Assembly (NCBI GenBank): GCA_002270565.1
Contig: NQMI01000088.1
Coordinates: forward strand, 12,782 to 76,781
Length of the DNA stretch: 64,000 nt
Direction of reading: 5' to 3'
DNA from: Stenocarpella maydis
Taxonomy: Eukaryota; Ascomycota; Sordariomycetes; Diaporthales; Diaporthaceae
A program made the translations under genes and the position numbers. The notes beneath the pieces were generated by a model that saw nothing but the letters and a program-made list of their open reading frames with translations, did no database searches and was not told the DNA's origin. Shown here one piece after another: positions 36,020-48,590 of this stretch. Positions within the stretch are counted from its first letter, which is position 1. The number at the start of each line of letters is the position of its first letter.

Positions 36020-36966
36020 ATGACAGCCTTCAAGGTCGACATTGTATCAGACCCTGTCTGCCCATTTGTCCGTGTACCCCTTGATAGAGACCTGATTTAG
36101 ACATGGACTGACACATTTCTATAGTGCTACCTCGGTAGGAAGCGGCTGGACCGCGCCATTGAGGTGTACAAGAAGACCGTCCCTGGCGGCTCCGAGGATG
36201 TTTTCAACATCACCTGTAAGCTACTCCCCGCGCCCTTTAACGTCCAACATCCCCGGATCTGTCAATTCGCCTCTCCTTGGAGTAGTCTTTGGCAGTGTTA
36301 TATGGGCATGCTCACCAAGTCCGCGAGGGGGCGGGTGATGTCTCGTTCGGGGCAGAGATGCTGCCGAGATGCTGCCGAGATATTGCTGTCTTGTAATGGT
36401 GCAGCAATATATAGACAGACGGGATTCACTGACCTCGGAGATTAGGGAAGCCTTTCTACTTGGACCCTACGCTTCCCCAGGGTAAATCCATGCCCGTCCA
36501 AGAGCGCATGGCGCAAAAGTTCGGTGCCGACAAGGTGGGATTCATGCACGAGCGCATGAGGATGATGGGCCAGTCGGAGGGCATCTGCTTCTCCTTCCAG
36601 GGCAAGATAGGCAACACCCGGGACGCCCACCGGCTATCGCAGTTGGCCAAGGCCAAGGGGCCCGACTCGCAGAGCAAGTTCATGGCGGCGCTGATGCACA
36701 GCTACTTTGAGGAGAGCGGCGACGTCACCAGCCACGACACGCTCCTCGCCGCCGCCGAGGAGGCCGGCCTGGACAGGGCCGAGGCCAAGGCGTGGCTGGA
36801 CGAGGGCAAGGGGGGCGACGAGGTCGACAAGGCTGTTGAGTGGGCATACGCAAAAGGGATCCAGGGCGTCCCCCATTTTATCATCAATGACCGGTATGAG
36901 ATTGGTGGTGCCCAGGACGTTGATGCTTTCGTGGGTGAGTTTGTCAAAGCCAAGTCGGCTACGTAG
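36020..36966 (+). CDS. DsbA/FrnE-family thioredoxin-fold oxidoreductase, 219 aa
   Basis: Three exons join in phase: 36020..36067, 36125..36215 and 36446..36966. The start MTAFKVDIVSDPVCPFC carries a CPFC redox motif (Cys14, Cys17) that is split by the first intron. CYLGRKRLDRAIE, ITWKPFYLDP, MRMMGQSEGI, GNTRDAHRL and the cis-proline loop GIQGVPHFIINDRYEIGGAQ are typical of FrnE-like DsbA proteins and 2-hydroxychromene-2-carboxylate isomerase relatives. There is no signal peptide, so it is probably cytosolic. It may act as a protein disulfide or glutathione-linked oxidoreductase; the substrate is unknown. Its 3' end converges on spc34 with a gap of 188 bp. Confidence 0.9.
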
Positions 36967-37154
36967 GGAGACATCGTTTACATGAGGCGCCCCGATGCTT
37001 GTAACTTGGGTATCATCATACTTGCTAGCCTGTCGCCATCATGGAGGCAATTTCCCTTTCAATCCCGGATGGATCCCATCCTAGTCCACTTCCTCTGGTG
37101 ACCTGGCAATTCCAAGTGCGGTACGGTCAATAAAGTAGCTCTCGTCAGGTGCCT

Positions 37155-38012
37155 TCACATATGGAGCAGCCCGCCCAGGTCCTTATCCATAGCGCGAAGC
37201 CTCTCTTGGAGCTCCTTTTTCTTCTTGTCCAGCTCCCTGACCTCCTCTTCTTCTCTCCTCAAGTCCTCCTCAGTCATGAGACTGTCCATTATGCCGCTGT
37301 TCACGGGGTCTCTACCATCTCCACCGACCTCGTCATCATCCTCTTCGCCAAAGCTATCAGGGCGCTTATTCATCCTGTCCAGCCTCTCCGCCTGCTCAGC
37401 GACTTTTGCCTCGTAGTAGGCCAGCGTATTGCTCTGGTTCGCCCATTTCTGCCGCAACTCGGGGATTCGCTCTAGCGCGCCGGGCAAGGGGTAGACATTG
37501 CACAGCTTCTCGGCGCCCTGGAGCAGCACCTCGATATCGATGTCACCGCCGCCGCCGGACCCCTGGGCGCCCACCGAAGCTGGCGCCCGCCGCGTGATTT
37601 TGGAATGGAGGTCACCACCCAACACGGCCGCCACCGCCGTGTTACGTCGCGGGTTACCTGCTGATCGCGATGACGGCGCGCCAGTGGTGACTTCGCCCGC
37701 AGCAACATTGAAGACCGTCTGCCGGCGGGACAACTTGCTCTGCTCGGGGGCCGGCTGTGGTTTCGTAACTGGTGGTGGGGGAGGGGGCACAGAGAACAGG
37801 GCGCGCTCGTGGGTCTCGGTGTCGCGGATTAATGAGGTGATGTCGTGGTTGGAAAGCAGGGCGTTGGTGAATATTTTTGGTGGAGGGAATCTTGACGCGT
37901 GCTGTGTTAGAGTTGGGCGCAGAAAGTCTATGGAGCTTTGGACCTACGGAAGGCTGTCAATTCCCTGGCAAGACACGGCGATCTGCTCAAGGTGGGCAGC
38001 GAGGAGCGTCAT
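37155..38012 (-). CDS. spc34: DASH complex subunit Spc34, 266 aa
   Basis: Two exons, 38012..37948 and 37890..37155, join across a 57-nt intron. The N-terminus MTLLAAHLEQIAVSCQGIDSLPFPPPKIFTNALL is the family signature (reported here in two parts: LEQIAVSCQGIDSL and PFPPPKIFTNALLSNHDIT). LIRDTETHERALFS follows, then a proline run and a disordered linker. The C-terminal half has LLQGAEKLCNVYPLPGAL, RIPELRQKWANQSNTLAYYE and a coiled coil that ends the protein. Spc34 belongs to the ten-subunit DASH/Dam1 ring that couples kinetochores to microtubule plus ends in fungi. Without exon 1 the frame looks like an unrelated Pro-rich protein. Confidence 0.9.
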
Positions 38013-40274
38013 GATGCTCGCGCCGGGTTGTTTACTCTCTGTCAGCCGGTAGGGACGGGTTGTGGCGCGTCAGAATCTGGGTTGATTTGTGGTTCTTGTT
38101 CAGTCCAGATGAGGCCTCGGGATGCAATGATTCTTGGAGTAGAGACCTGGAGTAGAGACCTGGGCAGCTACATAGCACGTCACGAAGACATGTCGCGTTG
38201 CCGTGTGGACAAGGAAACCAAATTCAACCCCACATGGTAAACACGCTATCGATAACGGCATCCGCTTCTTCCCTCGAGCAATGGGTGAGTGACATCACCT
38301 GCCTGGGGCTGGACAGTGGCTCGGTTATTGGTTTCATCCCTTCTTGCACTCCTGTCAACTTAATTTCAACGACATGTTTGATAGTATGGGTGGTCCACGG
38401 ATATGTGTGTGTTCATCCCATACTATAGTCGCAAACCCCAACGTCAATGCTCTCAATCCGTGGATCCAGGCCAGCTCGAGCTGTGATGAACTGCCGCGCT
38501 GCTCTCGCCCACGCTGTGTGGGTTACCACGCTCCAGAGTCCTCGAGCGCATGCAGGCAGGGACTGGACGGGGGGGGGGGGNGGGGGGGGGTTCAGGGCCC
38601 CATTCTTCCAGGATGACCTGCCCTCCTCCAGACTGCCTTGCCTCTGCCTCTCGCCCTCATCCGTCATGGCCGTCGTGCTAGAGCGAAGCGAATTCACGGC
38701 CTTCGAGCTACACTACTTACCTACCTCCACGTCCTCCTGCAGCCTCGTAATCATCAGCCGCCACGTTGGAACCTTCTGCATGTGCAATTGGCCCCTCGCC
38801 CTGTCCATTGGATGACCTCGGCTGCAACCTGACCCCTCGACATTCTTACACATTCATGCCTTACCTAGGTCTCCAACATGATCCGGGCCGTCTTGACCAG
38901 CGAGACGTTGCCCCAGCCCTCCTGCAGCCGCCAAGGGAGTCGGTTCAGCAGTTCTGGCCATCCCATGCGCTGGCATCACACAGCATCACGCCTTACCTTT
39001 CTGGCATTGCAATCATTCCCCGGCTGCAATGCCACCTTCCGACCGGCTGTGCAGTCAACCTCGTAGCGGCAACGCGGCACCATTGGCTTCTTTCGGTCAC
39101 CGTGAGTGAGTTATAGCCTCCCGGGCTGAGTTAAGTCTTGCTTGGGGCTTGAAATGTGGCTGTCAAATCGTCAAATTGTCACCATGTGCAGCAGGCAATT
39201 GCCGCACCAAAAGCTTCGTCCTGTGCCAGCAACAAGTGTCACGCACAGTCGGACACTCCAAACTGCCCCTACGACCGAGCCTACATGCACCATCAGTTCC
39301 TGAGCGCCGAGCCTGCTCTCTTGTTCGTTCCCTGCTCACCCTATTTTGTCCCCCCCCCCAAAAAAAAAGAGCAATCCCTTCTTGTTCTCTACTTTCCCCC
39401 TCGACCTGATCTTATCTTCTGGGTCTGGCCAGCGAACCAGAAGAAGGAAAAATATACATAAATCAGAACTCCCCCATTCCATGGCAAGGCCTTTGCCACA
39501 CGACTAGCTTCGCGACAGCCCAGGCCAAGAGGCGGTGGGAGCCAGAGTGTGATTTGCACAGCAGCACTTGAAAGCGGTCGCCCATCAATAGTTGCTCTGC
39601 AGCACTCCGTCTTCGTCCTCCGAGGACGACATCGGCTGCCGCTGGTGCAGGCATCTCCTTGCAACGCTATCTAAGAGACCAGCACGATCAGCCGTTCCTC
39701 GCAAGCCTCACAAGCCCGACCTCTGACGTCTCCCGGCTACTTATTCGCTCTCATCTCTCCGTCAACCCCCAAATCAGCGTCGCCTGCGCGAGGGCTCAGG
39801 CTGTTGTTCGCTTGTCATTCCTCTCCCCGCAAGAGGGTGAACGAGCTTGTGCTGCATGCAATCTGCTTGCTGTTTTATCATTTCTGCCCCAATTCGCCAC
39901 GGAATCTACCATGCCAGTCAATCCAAGCTCGTCCGCCTCTCCTAGCCGGAGGGTTATACATTGGATGCTCACGCCTTGAGGCCCGCTCTTCCCTCACCCC
40001 ACGATTTTCCTACCCCACATTGTCGGTGAGAGCACGATCTGTGATAAGATCCAGAACACACGGCATATCTGTTCGTTCGGATACACACCCACAAGTTTGC
40101 TGTGGCAGAATCATCCCTGGTCAAGTGGCGGGCCGGTCGATATCGGACGCTTCCGTCATCAGATACTATTGTTCCCTCAGGAGCTTGACGCAATTGGCCC
40201 ATTGCCCGTATACCAAGCCTCTTATTCACGGACACCGCTCCCGCATCAACGGTTACCCACCCAATCCACTCATC
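38013..40274. other. Intergenic region and long leader, 2.3 kb
   Basis: It separates divergent spc34 and the acidic orphan gene. A G-run with one undetermined base (N at 38,581) lies at 38,570-38,590. A TTACCTAGGT motif is at 38,861-38,870. The right part (about 39,400-40,274) has short upstream open frames and may be a long 5' leader. No gene is supported. Confidence 0.45.
38570..38590. repeat. G homopolymer with one ambiguous base
   Basis: About 20 consecutive G with a single N at 38,581. It is probably a homopolymer that the assembly could not size. Confidence 0.9.
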
Positions 40275-41180
40275 ATGCGGCCTGCTACGCCAAAGGAATT
40301 GAGATTCCCTTCGCACGTGGGACCGTCATCTCCGCCTCAGACCCCTACGGCAGCGGCGCACCCACCATTCTTCGGTCAAAAAAATAGTTCAAGGGCAAGT
40401 TCTGGGCCGAGCGCCGGCCCACGAGACCCGCTGGCCGAATCACGAAACTACCCTTCTTTCGAGAATTGCCAATTCGATTTTGCATTCTCAAGTCGGCATG
40501 GACAATTGTCTCCTCGGTCTTCGGATCCTCCGGCCGAAGGTTCTGACGCTGATCAGTCGGAAGATGACGACGGGCCTCGTTCACCGCTCTTGTCACCGTC
40601 TCGTCCTGAGACGACAGAACATGCCACGTCGGATGCAACCGTCACTGATGATCAACTGAGCATTGAAGAACTTAGTGACTTGGACGAGAGCAACATGGCC
40701 GGTCGCAATGATGTTCTCGCGCCTTACGACATCGAAAGCCCGCCGTCGGTTATCGATTCGCACCTCGAGGGCCATGTCCTAAACGATCTACGTGACCTAA
40801 ACTTCCGCAGCCCAGACCCAGATCCTTTGTCAGATAGCTCCGACGTGAGCGAAGATGAGCATCAGAAAGCCATACGGCAACAACGGGCTTACGACCGGCA
40901 AAAAAGACGGAGTATAAGCAGCATGGGCAAGCGGACCATGAGCGAGAGGAGCGACAGTGATCATGAGGACATCCGACACTGTCTGGACTTTGAGCAAGCC
41001 GGGTCAAGTGCGCGGCGGCTCAAGAGGCGTGTTGGCGATCGACGGAGTTTGATTTTCCAGGACCCGCCTCCCAAAATCGACGAGATGGACGAGCCGCCAG
41101 AGGAACTAGAGGACACAGAGATGCTGGCCAAAGAACTGCCCTTTTATTCTTTCATGACCATGGAGGTGGACTCACCCTGA
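40275..41180 (+). CDS. Acidic, disordered protein of unknown function, 301 aa
   Basis: The protein starts MRPATPKELRFPSHVGPSSP. It is Ser/Pro/Asp/Glu-rich, with acidic patches (DQSEDDDGPRSP, SDLDESNM, DSSDVSEDEHQKAIR), a basic segment (RRLKRRVGDRRS) and an ending PFYSFMTMEVDSP. I recognise no catalytic domain. The conserved-looking blocks, LRDLNFRSPDPDP and IFQDPPPKIDEMDEPPEELEDTEM, suggest a real gene; a nuclear or regulatory role is possible but inferred only from composition. The frame is open upstream, but the region before 40,275 reads like untranslated leader. Confidence 0.65.
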   Translation: MRPATPKELRFPSHVGPSSPPQTPTAAAHPPFFGQKNSSRASSGPSAGPRDPLAESRNYPSFENCQFDFAFSSRHGQLSPRSSDPPAEGSDADQSEDDDGPRSPLLSPSRPETTEHATSDATVTDDQLSIEELSDLDESNMAGRNDVLAPYDIESPPSVIDSHLEGHVLNDLRDLNFRSPDPDPLSDSSDVSEDEHQKAIRQQRAYDRQKRRSISSMGKRTMSERSDSDHEDIRHCLDFEQAGSSARRLKRRVGDRRSLIFQDPPPKIDEMDEPPEELEDTEMLAKELPFYSFMTMEVDSP

Positions 41181-42770
41181 TGTTGTGTCCCGGTCCAATA
41201 CGTTTCATCATCCTAGCATGGAGCACGGAAACGGCTGCGGCTATGGCGTTCTACATGAAGACATTATCCAGGGCAACCCATGATTCGACAAACAAAAGTT
41301 TGCGAGGCCGGTGTTATACAAGGCTTAGCCACTTCTACAAGTCACCCCCAGAGTACGCGCAAGCATGGAATTACCCGAGATAACCCCCAGAAAATAATGC
41401 AAGAAATAAACCCTACACACAATGGGCGGCGTTACTACTACACACAAATCAGGTACACACATACACACAAGTGTGTGATATAAATGCTGGGATCCTGGTT
41501 GCCATCCCTGTTAGCGTAAGCATTAACCTATTTCCTAACCTGTCGAGGCGAGCATGCATAGTGTTTCCCAGACATGGCATTAGCATGTACTCGAGCATTG
41601 CTATTGCGTTGTCTAGCTGTTATAGCGTGGCATTTATTTTAGTTTTGGCCCATTTGTATTTCTATGGATACACATGAGCATGGGAAATAAGTGTACAAAA
41701 CAATGGGCTAATCACGCTGAGGATGATGATCCAATGTTGAGAAGGTGGCCGGGCATTGGATCTCGGATGCGTATTTATGATCAACTGGTTCGGTATGAGT
41801 CACAGGCCGGGGTGAGGGTCTGCCAACGGATGGAGGAGCGCAAAATCATAGGATTTATTTTTATTTTTTTTTTTTTTTTTTTTTTTGGCTCTTAGCTGTG
41901 AGGTGTAGTAGATGGGGCGGAGGAGGGCGAGCGGAAAGGCCAAAAAAAATCAAAATGTGCTAGGCTCGAGTAGGAGTTCTGTCTCGCCATGGTCATGCCA
42001 GCTGTGCAGACTGGTGACAGCAGCGTGGGACCTTAGGCGCTGCCATGCGCAGGACAGACGTAAGTCCGCATCCCCCCACCCACCCAAATTACACCTCTCA
42101 CCTTATGATAGAATTTTCTATTCTGATATGATTAAAAGCCATATTAAGCAAGACATCAAAGAGTAATTCTCTATTCAATTAGTCCTTATTGTGTTAGGAT
42201 ATCTACTGTCCTCTTTTTTGCTCCTGGGTTTCCTGGGTCTAGGTATGATGAGTGTGCTAAGCTTTAGTTACCTACTTAAGTAGGTACTCAAGTAGCCTGC
42301 TTTTAGTGGGTAGGTGGTACACAGTAGTCTACCTGCCAAGCCTTGGTGCTCAAGGAGGCAGGTTGGGGAAGGGGCTCGTGCGTTGCGGCTGATCCTGGTC
42401 ACATCCCCCGGAATCTAGATCCCACCTTATTGTGCTGAATAGACAGACTGCTATCATCAAATTGTCCCTCCAGTCACTCATTCACATCTATTCACTCCCA
42501 CCTGTCCGATGCTCAGCCTCCAAATCACCGCACTATTACTATTTAATACTCCATCTCAACTCATAGTCATCAGATAAATACAGCACCTCCCTCAGCACCC
42601 AGCTTGTGGACAGCCCCAACTTTCTCCTCGTGACACGAGCCTTGCAGAACGCCACAAACCCGACGGCCTCGGCAGCACGTTTATCTCGACGCCTGTGCTT
42701 TCAGACCTGCTTGAAGTCGATCCAGAGACGAAAGACGTATTCAAGATCAACTTGAACCTACAATTGCAAG
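41181..42770. other. Intergenic region, 1.6 kb
   Basis: Between two plus-strand genes. A T-run of about 21 lies at 41,866-41,886. A perfect 18-bp palindrome, TACCTACTTAAGTAGGTA, is at 42,269-42,286, with more TAGGTA-type motifs to about 42,335. No gene is supported. Confidence 0.5.
42269..42286. repeat. Perfect 18-bp palindrome TACCTACTTAAGTAGGTA
   Basis: It reads identically on both strands and lies about 480 bp upstream of taf12, among further TAGGTA half-sites. It belongs to the recurrent CCTAGGTA-like family in this window. Confidence 0.75.
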
Positions 42771-44895
42771 ATGAATCCGGGTGGTCAGCCGGGCCAGGCG
42801 CCGCAGGGCGGACCAGGTGGCGGCGCCAACCCCGGCGCACAGCAGAATATGAGGATGTTCCGGCCAGAACAGATGCGCAATATACCTCAACTGAGCGCTG
42901 AAGAGAAGGTTCGATATGAGAATGGGCTGCGCCAGCTGTGGACAGCCCTGTCTGGCGCTGCCAATGGCTCGCCACAGCAGAGGGAGGCCCAGAAGAAGAT
43001 CATAGACTTCAGCCACCAGCTCATCAACAAGATGAAGCAGCGCATACCCGGCAGTCAAGCCCAGCAGAACCAGAACACGCAAGCTGGAAACGGTCAGAGC
43101 CAAGGGGCTGCCGACCAGACGGCGGCTGCCTCGGCGGCCAGTCAATCCAGCCAGACCTCAGCGACTGCCGGGCCAGCAAGTACGCCGGCACAGTCACAGT
43201 CACAGACCCAGTCACAGGGCCAGCCTCAGCGTCCAGGATCATCGAACATCCACATCCAGCAGCATCTGGAGGCCATGTCATGGATTCCGCCACCAGAGGT
43301 GGTTGAGCAGGGTCCTGATGCAGCTTCCAAGTGGTCAGCCCTCAATAAGGAGAAGTACTCCAGGGCCATGTTGCAGATGCAGTCGACCACCGAGAGACTG
43401 AAGAACAACGAGAACCTGGCAAAGTCATTGCAACAAAAGGGGGCAGCTATGACGCCGGAGGAGCAGAAGAGCCTGCAGAATATCCAGACCCAGAAGCCAC
43501 AGGTTATCAAGGCATACCAAGATGCCAAGCGCTTCGTGGAAGAGTTCCGCAAGAGCCAAGTTGAACGTAGGGCGGCCCAATCTTCGAATTCACAGGCGAG
43601 GCCCCCGTCAAATGGAGGAGTGAATGCCAATGCAAACCCGCCGCCGCGGCCGGGCCCCTCCCCGCAACAGCCCTCGCAGCCAAATGCCACTGTCGATGCC
43701 GCAAAGAACCAGCAGGCCAACGTCACTGGTGGTGTGTCAGGCGCGAACGGTCAAGCCGGGCAGCAGCAACCTCAACCACAAGGACAGCCTGCCAAAGCTG
43801 CTAGCTCTGCAGCTCCCCAGGCCTCACCTGTCCCCACAACACAGCCAGCCCCAGGCTCAGCACCGCAACCCATCAAAGTCGAGCCTGGAACTCAACAGCA
43901 CCCACACCCACCACCGGTCAACACAGCCATCGCATCTGCAGCAGCCACCGGTCTACCATCTGCTGGTACACCGACCCAGGTCCGCACACCACAAACGGCC
44001 ACACCAATCACGGGTGCGCCGCGACCGCTCTCCCACCAGGCCGCTATCAGCCTTGCAAACCAGCGGGGCCCACAGACGGGCGGCATCCCAGGCTCAGCAC
44101 ACCAGCACGGCACTCCACAGGGTCCAGGCGGCACTCCTCTGAGCGCACCAGGTGTTATGGGCACCGTCGTACCTCAGGCAGCAGGGCACCCGCACGCGCA
44201 TCCCCAGACACAACAGCCACAGCCTCTGACCCAGAACTCAAAGCTCCCCATCCCGAAGCAATTGCCCGAGAAGGCGGCTGCACCCCCTCAGCCCGTGTCG
44301 CTCAGCGCTGGTGGAGTCACCCCGGGCCGACCAACGTACACGGGCGGCGGCGGCATAGCTGGCGGTGTCATGGGCAATCCGGTCCTTCCCAAGTTGCCTG
44401 TGGTCCAGATGGAGGGTGAAGGCGAGCGCGTCCTCAACCGCAAGAAGCTTGACGACCTTGTCCGTCAGGTCTGCGGTGGGCAGGCCGAGGGTCAGGAGGG
44501 CAATGCCTTGACGCCTGATGTCGAGGAGGTAAGAACACATTCACTGTCATCTCAGCACAGTCCATCCCGACTATCTTTACCCAACCCAGGCAATCCACCG
44601 CACGCCTGGTGCTACTGATACTGATCTATCGTCGCAGTCCATCCTCAACCTGGCCGATTCGTTCGTGGACCGCCTTCTGCACTCAGCCTGCAACAATGCG
44701 AAGCAGCGCGGCTCCAAGGTCCTGGAGATCCGCGACATCCAGCTCGTCCTCGAGCGTACCTACAACATCCGCATCCCTGGATACTCGTCGGACGAGCTCC
44801 GCACCGTCCGGAAGGTGCTGCCCGCCCAGGGCTGGATCACCAAGATGAGCGCCATCCAGGCCGCAAAGGTCATGCCGGGCAAGGGCGACCTCTAA
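42771..44895 (+). CDS. taf12: TFIID/SAGA subunit TAF12, 671 aa
   Basis: Two exons, 42771..44528 and 44638..44895, join in phase 0. The C-terminus is an H2B-like histone fold: [18 protein letters not shown] in exon 1, then [40 protein letters not shown] and [14 protein letters not shown] in exon 2. TAF12 pairs with TAF4 in TFIID and with Ada1 in SAGA. The N-terminal 500 residues are Gln/Pro/Ala-rich and disordered, as in other fungal TAF12 proteins, with [21 protein letters not shown] as a conserved block. An alternative acceptor at 44,589 would keep frame and insert 16 residues ([10 protein letters not shown] and on) inside the fold; I prefer the shorter protein because [11 protein letters not shown] matches the family. 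Confidence 0.92.
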
Positions 44896-46411
44896 CGGGA
44901 CAACTCCTAGTTGCACCACAAGCATGTGGTCCGCCACACGTAGTTTTCTCTTGTTCCGTTGTACTTGGCGAGGACTGATGCGGCGTCTTTTTGGAAGTAA
45001 GATCAGGGGAGACAAGACATGGTTTTCAGAGACACCGATCTCAGAGAGGCGTCTAGGTTTGTGCGGGCTTATGCAGGCTTACTTGCACGCCATTCAGGCT
45101 GGGCGAAATACGATGGGCTGGAGAGGGAAGACACGATTCCCAGTGTCTACTTAGCCAGGGGTTCAGCCCCTGCATATCTCTCACTCTGCCATAGCAATTA
45201 TGCAAGGAATCGAGAAGTAAATTCCTGCCAGACATTTTGGACCCCAACTCAACTGGGTATGATTGAGCGATTTCAGCTCGCTTTTGGGCTTCTTTCTTGT
45301 GTATAATGGTTTTTCCTTCTCGTTTTCTCAGGCAACAAGCAGTAGGCCGTGATCAAGATTATCAGCATTTGCAGCAGCAACCACTGGGCGTATGAGCAAG
45401 TACATGTGCACCCTAGTGAAGTGGACCCTATGATGGTTCCATATCATGGTGAGATAAGCTGGGAGCTTGGACCGCCTGTGAGAGTTCACCATGGTGTGAG
45501 GGGTGAAGGGATCGCACGCCTTATGATTTGCATCTACGGAGAAAAGGCAAAGGTTATTTGGAACTCGCTGGAAGGAATGACGCTCAAAACGGTGTGAAAA
45601 TCAGCAGGGGCAACCAACAAACATGCCGAGCAGGGCGAGTTTGGGAGTGCAATAACTACCCAAAAATGATGTAGGCTGGGACAGACTAGTGTACCAACAC
45701 TAGGTGGTGTGTAGAATAGTCTACATGCGACGGGGGAGCTGCTGACAACGGGCCAGGACAGGCAGCATGTCGAGACGTCACCCAGGACCCACAACGAGGT
45801 CCAGGTGTCACTGGTCTCCCCGGGCGGAAAGCCACCTGCAACTCTGCACCCACACTAGGGCCTGGGGGCCTGGGCAGGCTACGAGGTTGAGGCTACGTCG
45901 GGTCCAGATAGCAAGGGTACTTTGTTTTTATGATAGAACACCAGCGAGACCCAAGTACCCCTGGCTAGTGCGCTCGGCTGTCTGCTGGCAATCTTTGATG
46001 AGCTCTGGACGACGTCTCTCTGGTGGCCACCACCCTCAACCCGACGACGTCTCTCCCGTCCAACTATCTATTCACTCCATCCATATCCCACCCCCATCCA
46101 TCCAGCAGCCCACCCACAAGCAAAACGGTCGACTCCAAGAAGCCATCCTTGTAACAATCAACCCACACAACCCCAGGCCGGCCAACAATATCAAGCTTCT
46201 CTGGGCTGCAGCTGACCTGAGTGAGCGGCACGAGCCAACCTTTGGTCTATTTTCGTCTGCTTCGGCTTCCTCCAGCGCGTTTCTACGGACCCCCAGCCGT
46301 CTCCAGCCCGTCCCACCTCCCATCAACATCACACCAGCCACCAGCAGCCTCTGCGCATTGTTGGCTCAGCCTCTTCTCAAGGCCACCTAGCCCACATACA
46401 CATCATCTGAC
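44896..46411. other. Intergenic region, 1.5 kb
   Basis: Between taf12 and rpn3, both on the plus strand. Short frames on both strands lack family features. The last about 350 bp before rpn3 are pyrimidine-rich and probably hold its promoter and leader. Confidence 0.5.
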
Positions 46412-48313
46412 ATGCCTGGCAAGACGCCAAACGGAAACGGGAAGGAGCCCGTCGAGAACGGTGGCTACCCTGGCAGCAAAGATATCGACATGAAGGACGA
46501 CTCTTCGTCTTCGCTCAAGGGAAAGGGGAAGAAGGGTTCCAAGGACGGCGATGAGGAGATGACCGTCGTGGTGCCCATCTCCAAGAAGCAGTCATCCTCG
46601 CAACCTCCCAACGACGCCGACGGGGACGTAAGCATGGACGACGCCGACAAGGATGGAGAGGACAAGGTCGACCCAGTCGTCCAGGCCGTGTCAGGTAAAA
46701 CATCCAGCGGCGCCCACTTGTGCCTTGACTGCCCCTGTACCCCGAGCCTCAAGCTAACAGTCCCACCCCGGTGCAGATATCAAGAGCAATTTCGCACTCC
46801 TCGACCGAGCTGTCGCCCTGTTCGATGCCCGATTCACCCTACGAGCCCTGCGATCCGTCTCGTCCATCCGCAAACGGCTTACTCCAGACATCCTCGCCCA
46901 GGTCATTGTCGAGACCTTCCCCGCGACAGTCACATCTGGAAATGTTGTAAAACAGCTCTTGATCGCCCTGGGCAAGGAGCACCTGCCTCTAGGGCAGCAA
47001 TCAGCCGGAGATTCTACGATGGACATTGACTTCAAGGCTTCCGCTAAGAACAGTGGCAAGAAGGAGGTCAAGGAGGTCATCCCCGAAATAGACATCTTCC
47101 TCGGCATTCTTGTTCAGGTTCATCTGTTCGACTCCAAGCAGTTTCAGCACGGCGCCGACTTCTCGTCCTACTTGTCCGACCGCATCCGCACTCTCAACCG
47201 CCGAACGTTAGACTCGCTCTCGGCAAAGGTGTACTTCTACTACTCCCTGTTCTGCGAGAACATTGCGCCCCTGCCTCCCTCGCCCCAGTCTCCGATTGTT
47301 GCCCTCCGACCCACCCTGCTTGCGGCCCTGCGAACAGCAGTCCTGCGAAAGGACATTGACATACAGGCCTCCGTCATTGTCCTGCTGCTCCGGAACTACC
47401 TCCTCATGTCCCACATAAGCCAGGCTGATCTGCTCGTCTCGCACACCCAGTTCCCCGAGAACGCCGCCAACAACCAGGTCGCCCGGTTCCTTTACTACCT
47501 CGGGCGCATCCGTGCCATCCAGCTGCGTTATACTGAGGCACACGAGCACCTCACCGCGGCGACTCGCAAGGCGCCTTCGAGCCTTTGCGCCCTGGGCTTC
47601 TCCCAGACTGCGACCAAACTCCTCATGGTCGTCGAGCTGTTGATGGGAGACATCCCCGACCGTGCAACGTTCCGTGTGGCTTCAACGGAGCAGGCTCTGC
47701 ACCCCTACTTCCTCCTGGTCCAGGCAGTGCGTGTTGGAAACCTGGAGGACTTTGAGACGACCATCGCAGACCACGCAGACACATTCCGCAGGGACAGCAC
47801 CTACACGCTCATCCTTCGCCTCCGGCAGAACGTCATCAAGACGGGCATCCGCATGATGTCATTGTCGTACTCGCGCATTTCCTTGCGTGACATCTGCATC
47901 CGCCTTCACCTCGGCAGCGAGGAATCAGCCGAGTACATCGTCGCGAAGGCGATCCGTGACGGTGTGATTGAGGCCACACTGGACCGCGAGCACGGTTTCA
48001 TGAAGAGCAAGGAGACGGGCGATATCTACGCTACAAGAGAGCCGACCGAGGCCTTCCACGACCGTATCAGGGCCTGTCTGGCGCTGCACGATGAGAGCGT
48101 CAAGGTGAGATCATCTTTCCACACGTCTATTGGCTTTGAACCACGTTGCTAACGAGCCGGCGAACCCAGGCCATGCGCTTCCCAATGAACCAGCATCGAC
48201 TTGAGCTCAAGAACGCACAGGAAGCTAGGGAGCGGGAGCGTGAGATGGCCAACGACATACAGGAGGGTGACCTCGATGACGATGACCTCGGTAGCGACTT
48301 TGATGGCATCTGA
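46412..48313 (+). CDS. rpn3: 26S proteasome regulatory subunit Rpn3 (PSMD3), 584 aa
   Basis: Three exons join in phase: 46412..46694, 46777..48104 and 48170..48313. The charged N-terminal 90 residues vary between species. From DIKSNFALLDRAVALFDARF onward the sequence is Rpn3: a helical-repeat region followed by a PCI domain (HPYFLLVQAVRVGNLEDF, YTLILRLRQNVIKTGIRMM, SYSRISLRDICIRLHL, AIRDGVIEATLD). The last exon supplies AMRFPMNQHRLELKNAQEAR and the acidic end. Rpn3 is a scaffold of the 19S lid that assembles with Rpn5, Rpn7, Rpn9, Rpn12 and Sem1. The second intron has a GCTAAC branch site. Confidence 0.95.
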
Positions 48314-48590
48314 GCGCAGGCACGCATACGGGAGGAAGCGGAATTGAGACGATTCAGACAATTTTTGACGTGTAATAAAATCCATACATTGTGTTGTTGG
48401 TTTTTTTCAACCCCCTCCTTTGAATTCGCAACACTGCTTTCTGGTGGTATCCCCAAACCCAAGGTGTACCGTTTATTTCTCTCCCCGACTTTTCGGCATG
48501 TGACCACCCCCAACCCCTCCCCCCCCCCCCCCCAAGCGGCCCCTTGGAAACCACCCTGTATCCCGAGAAACACGATTATGAACCCGAGGG

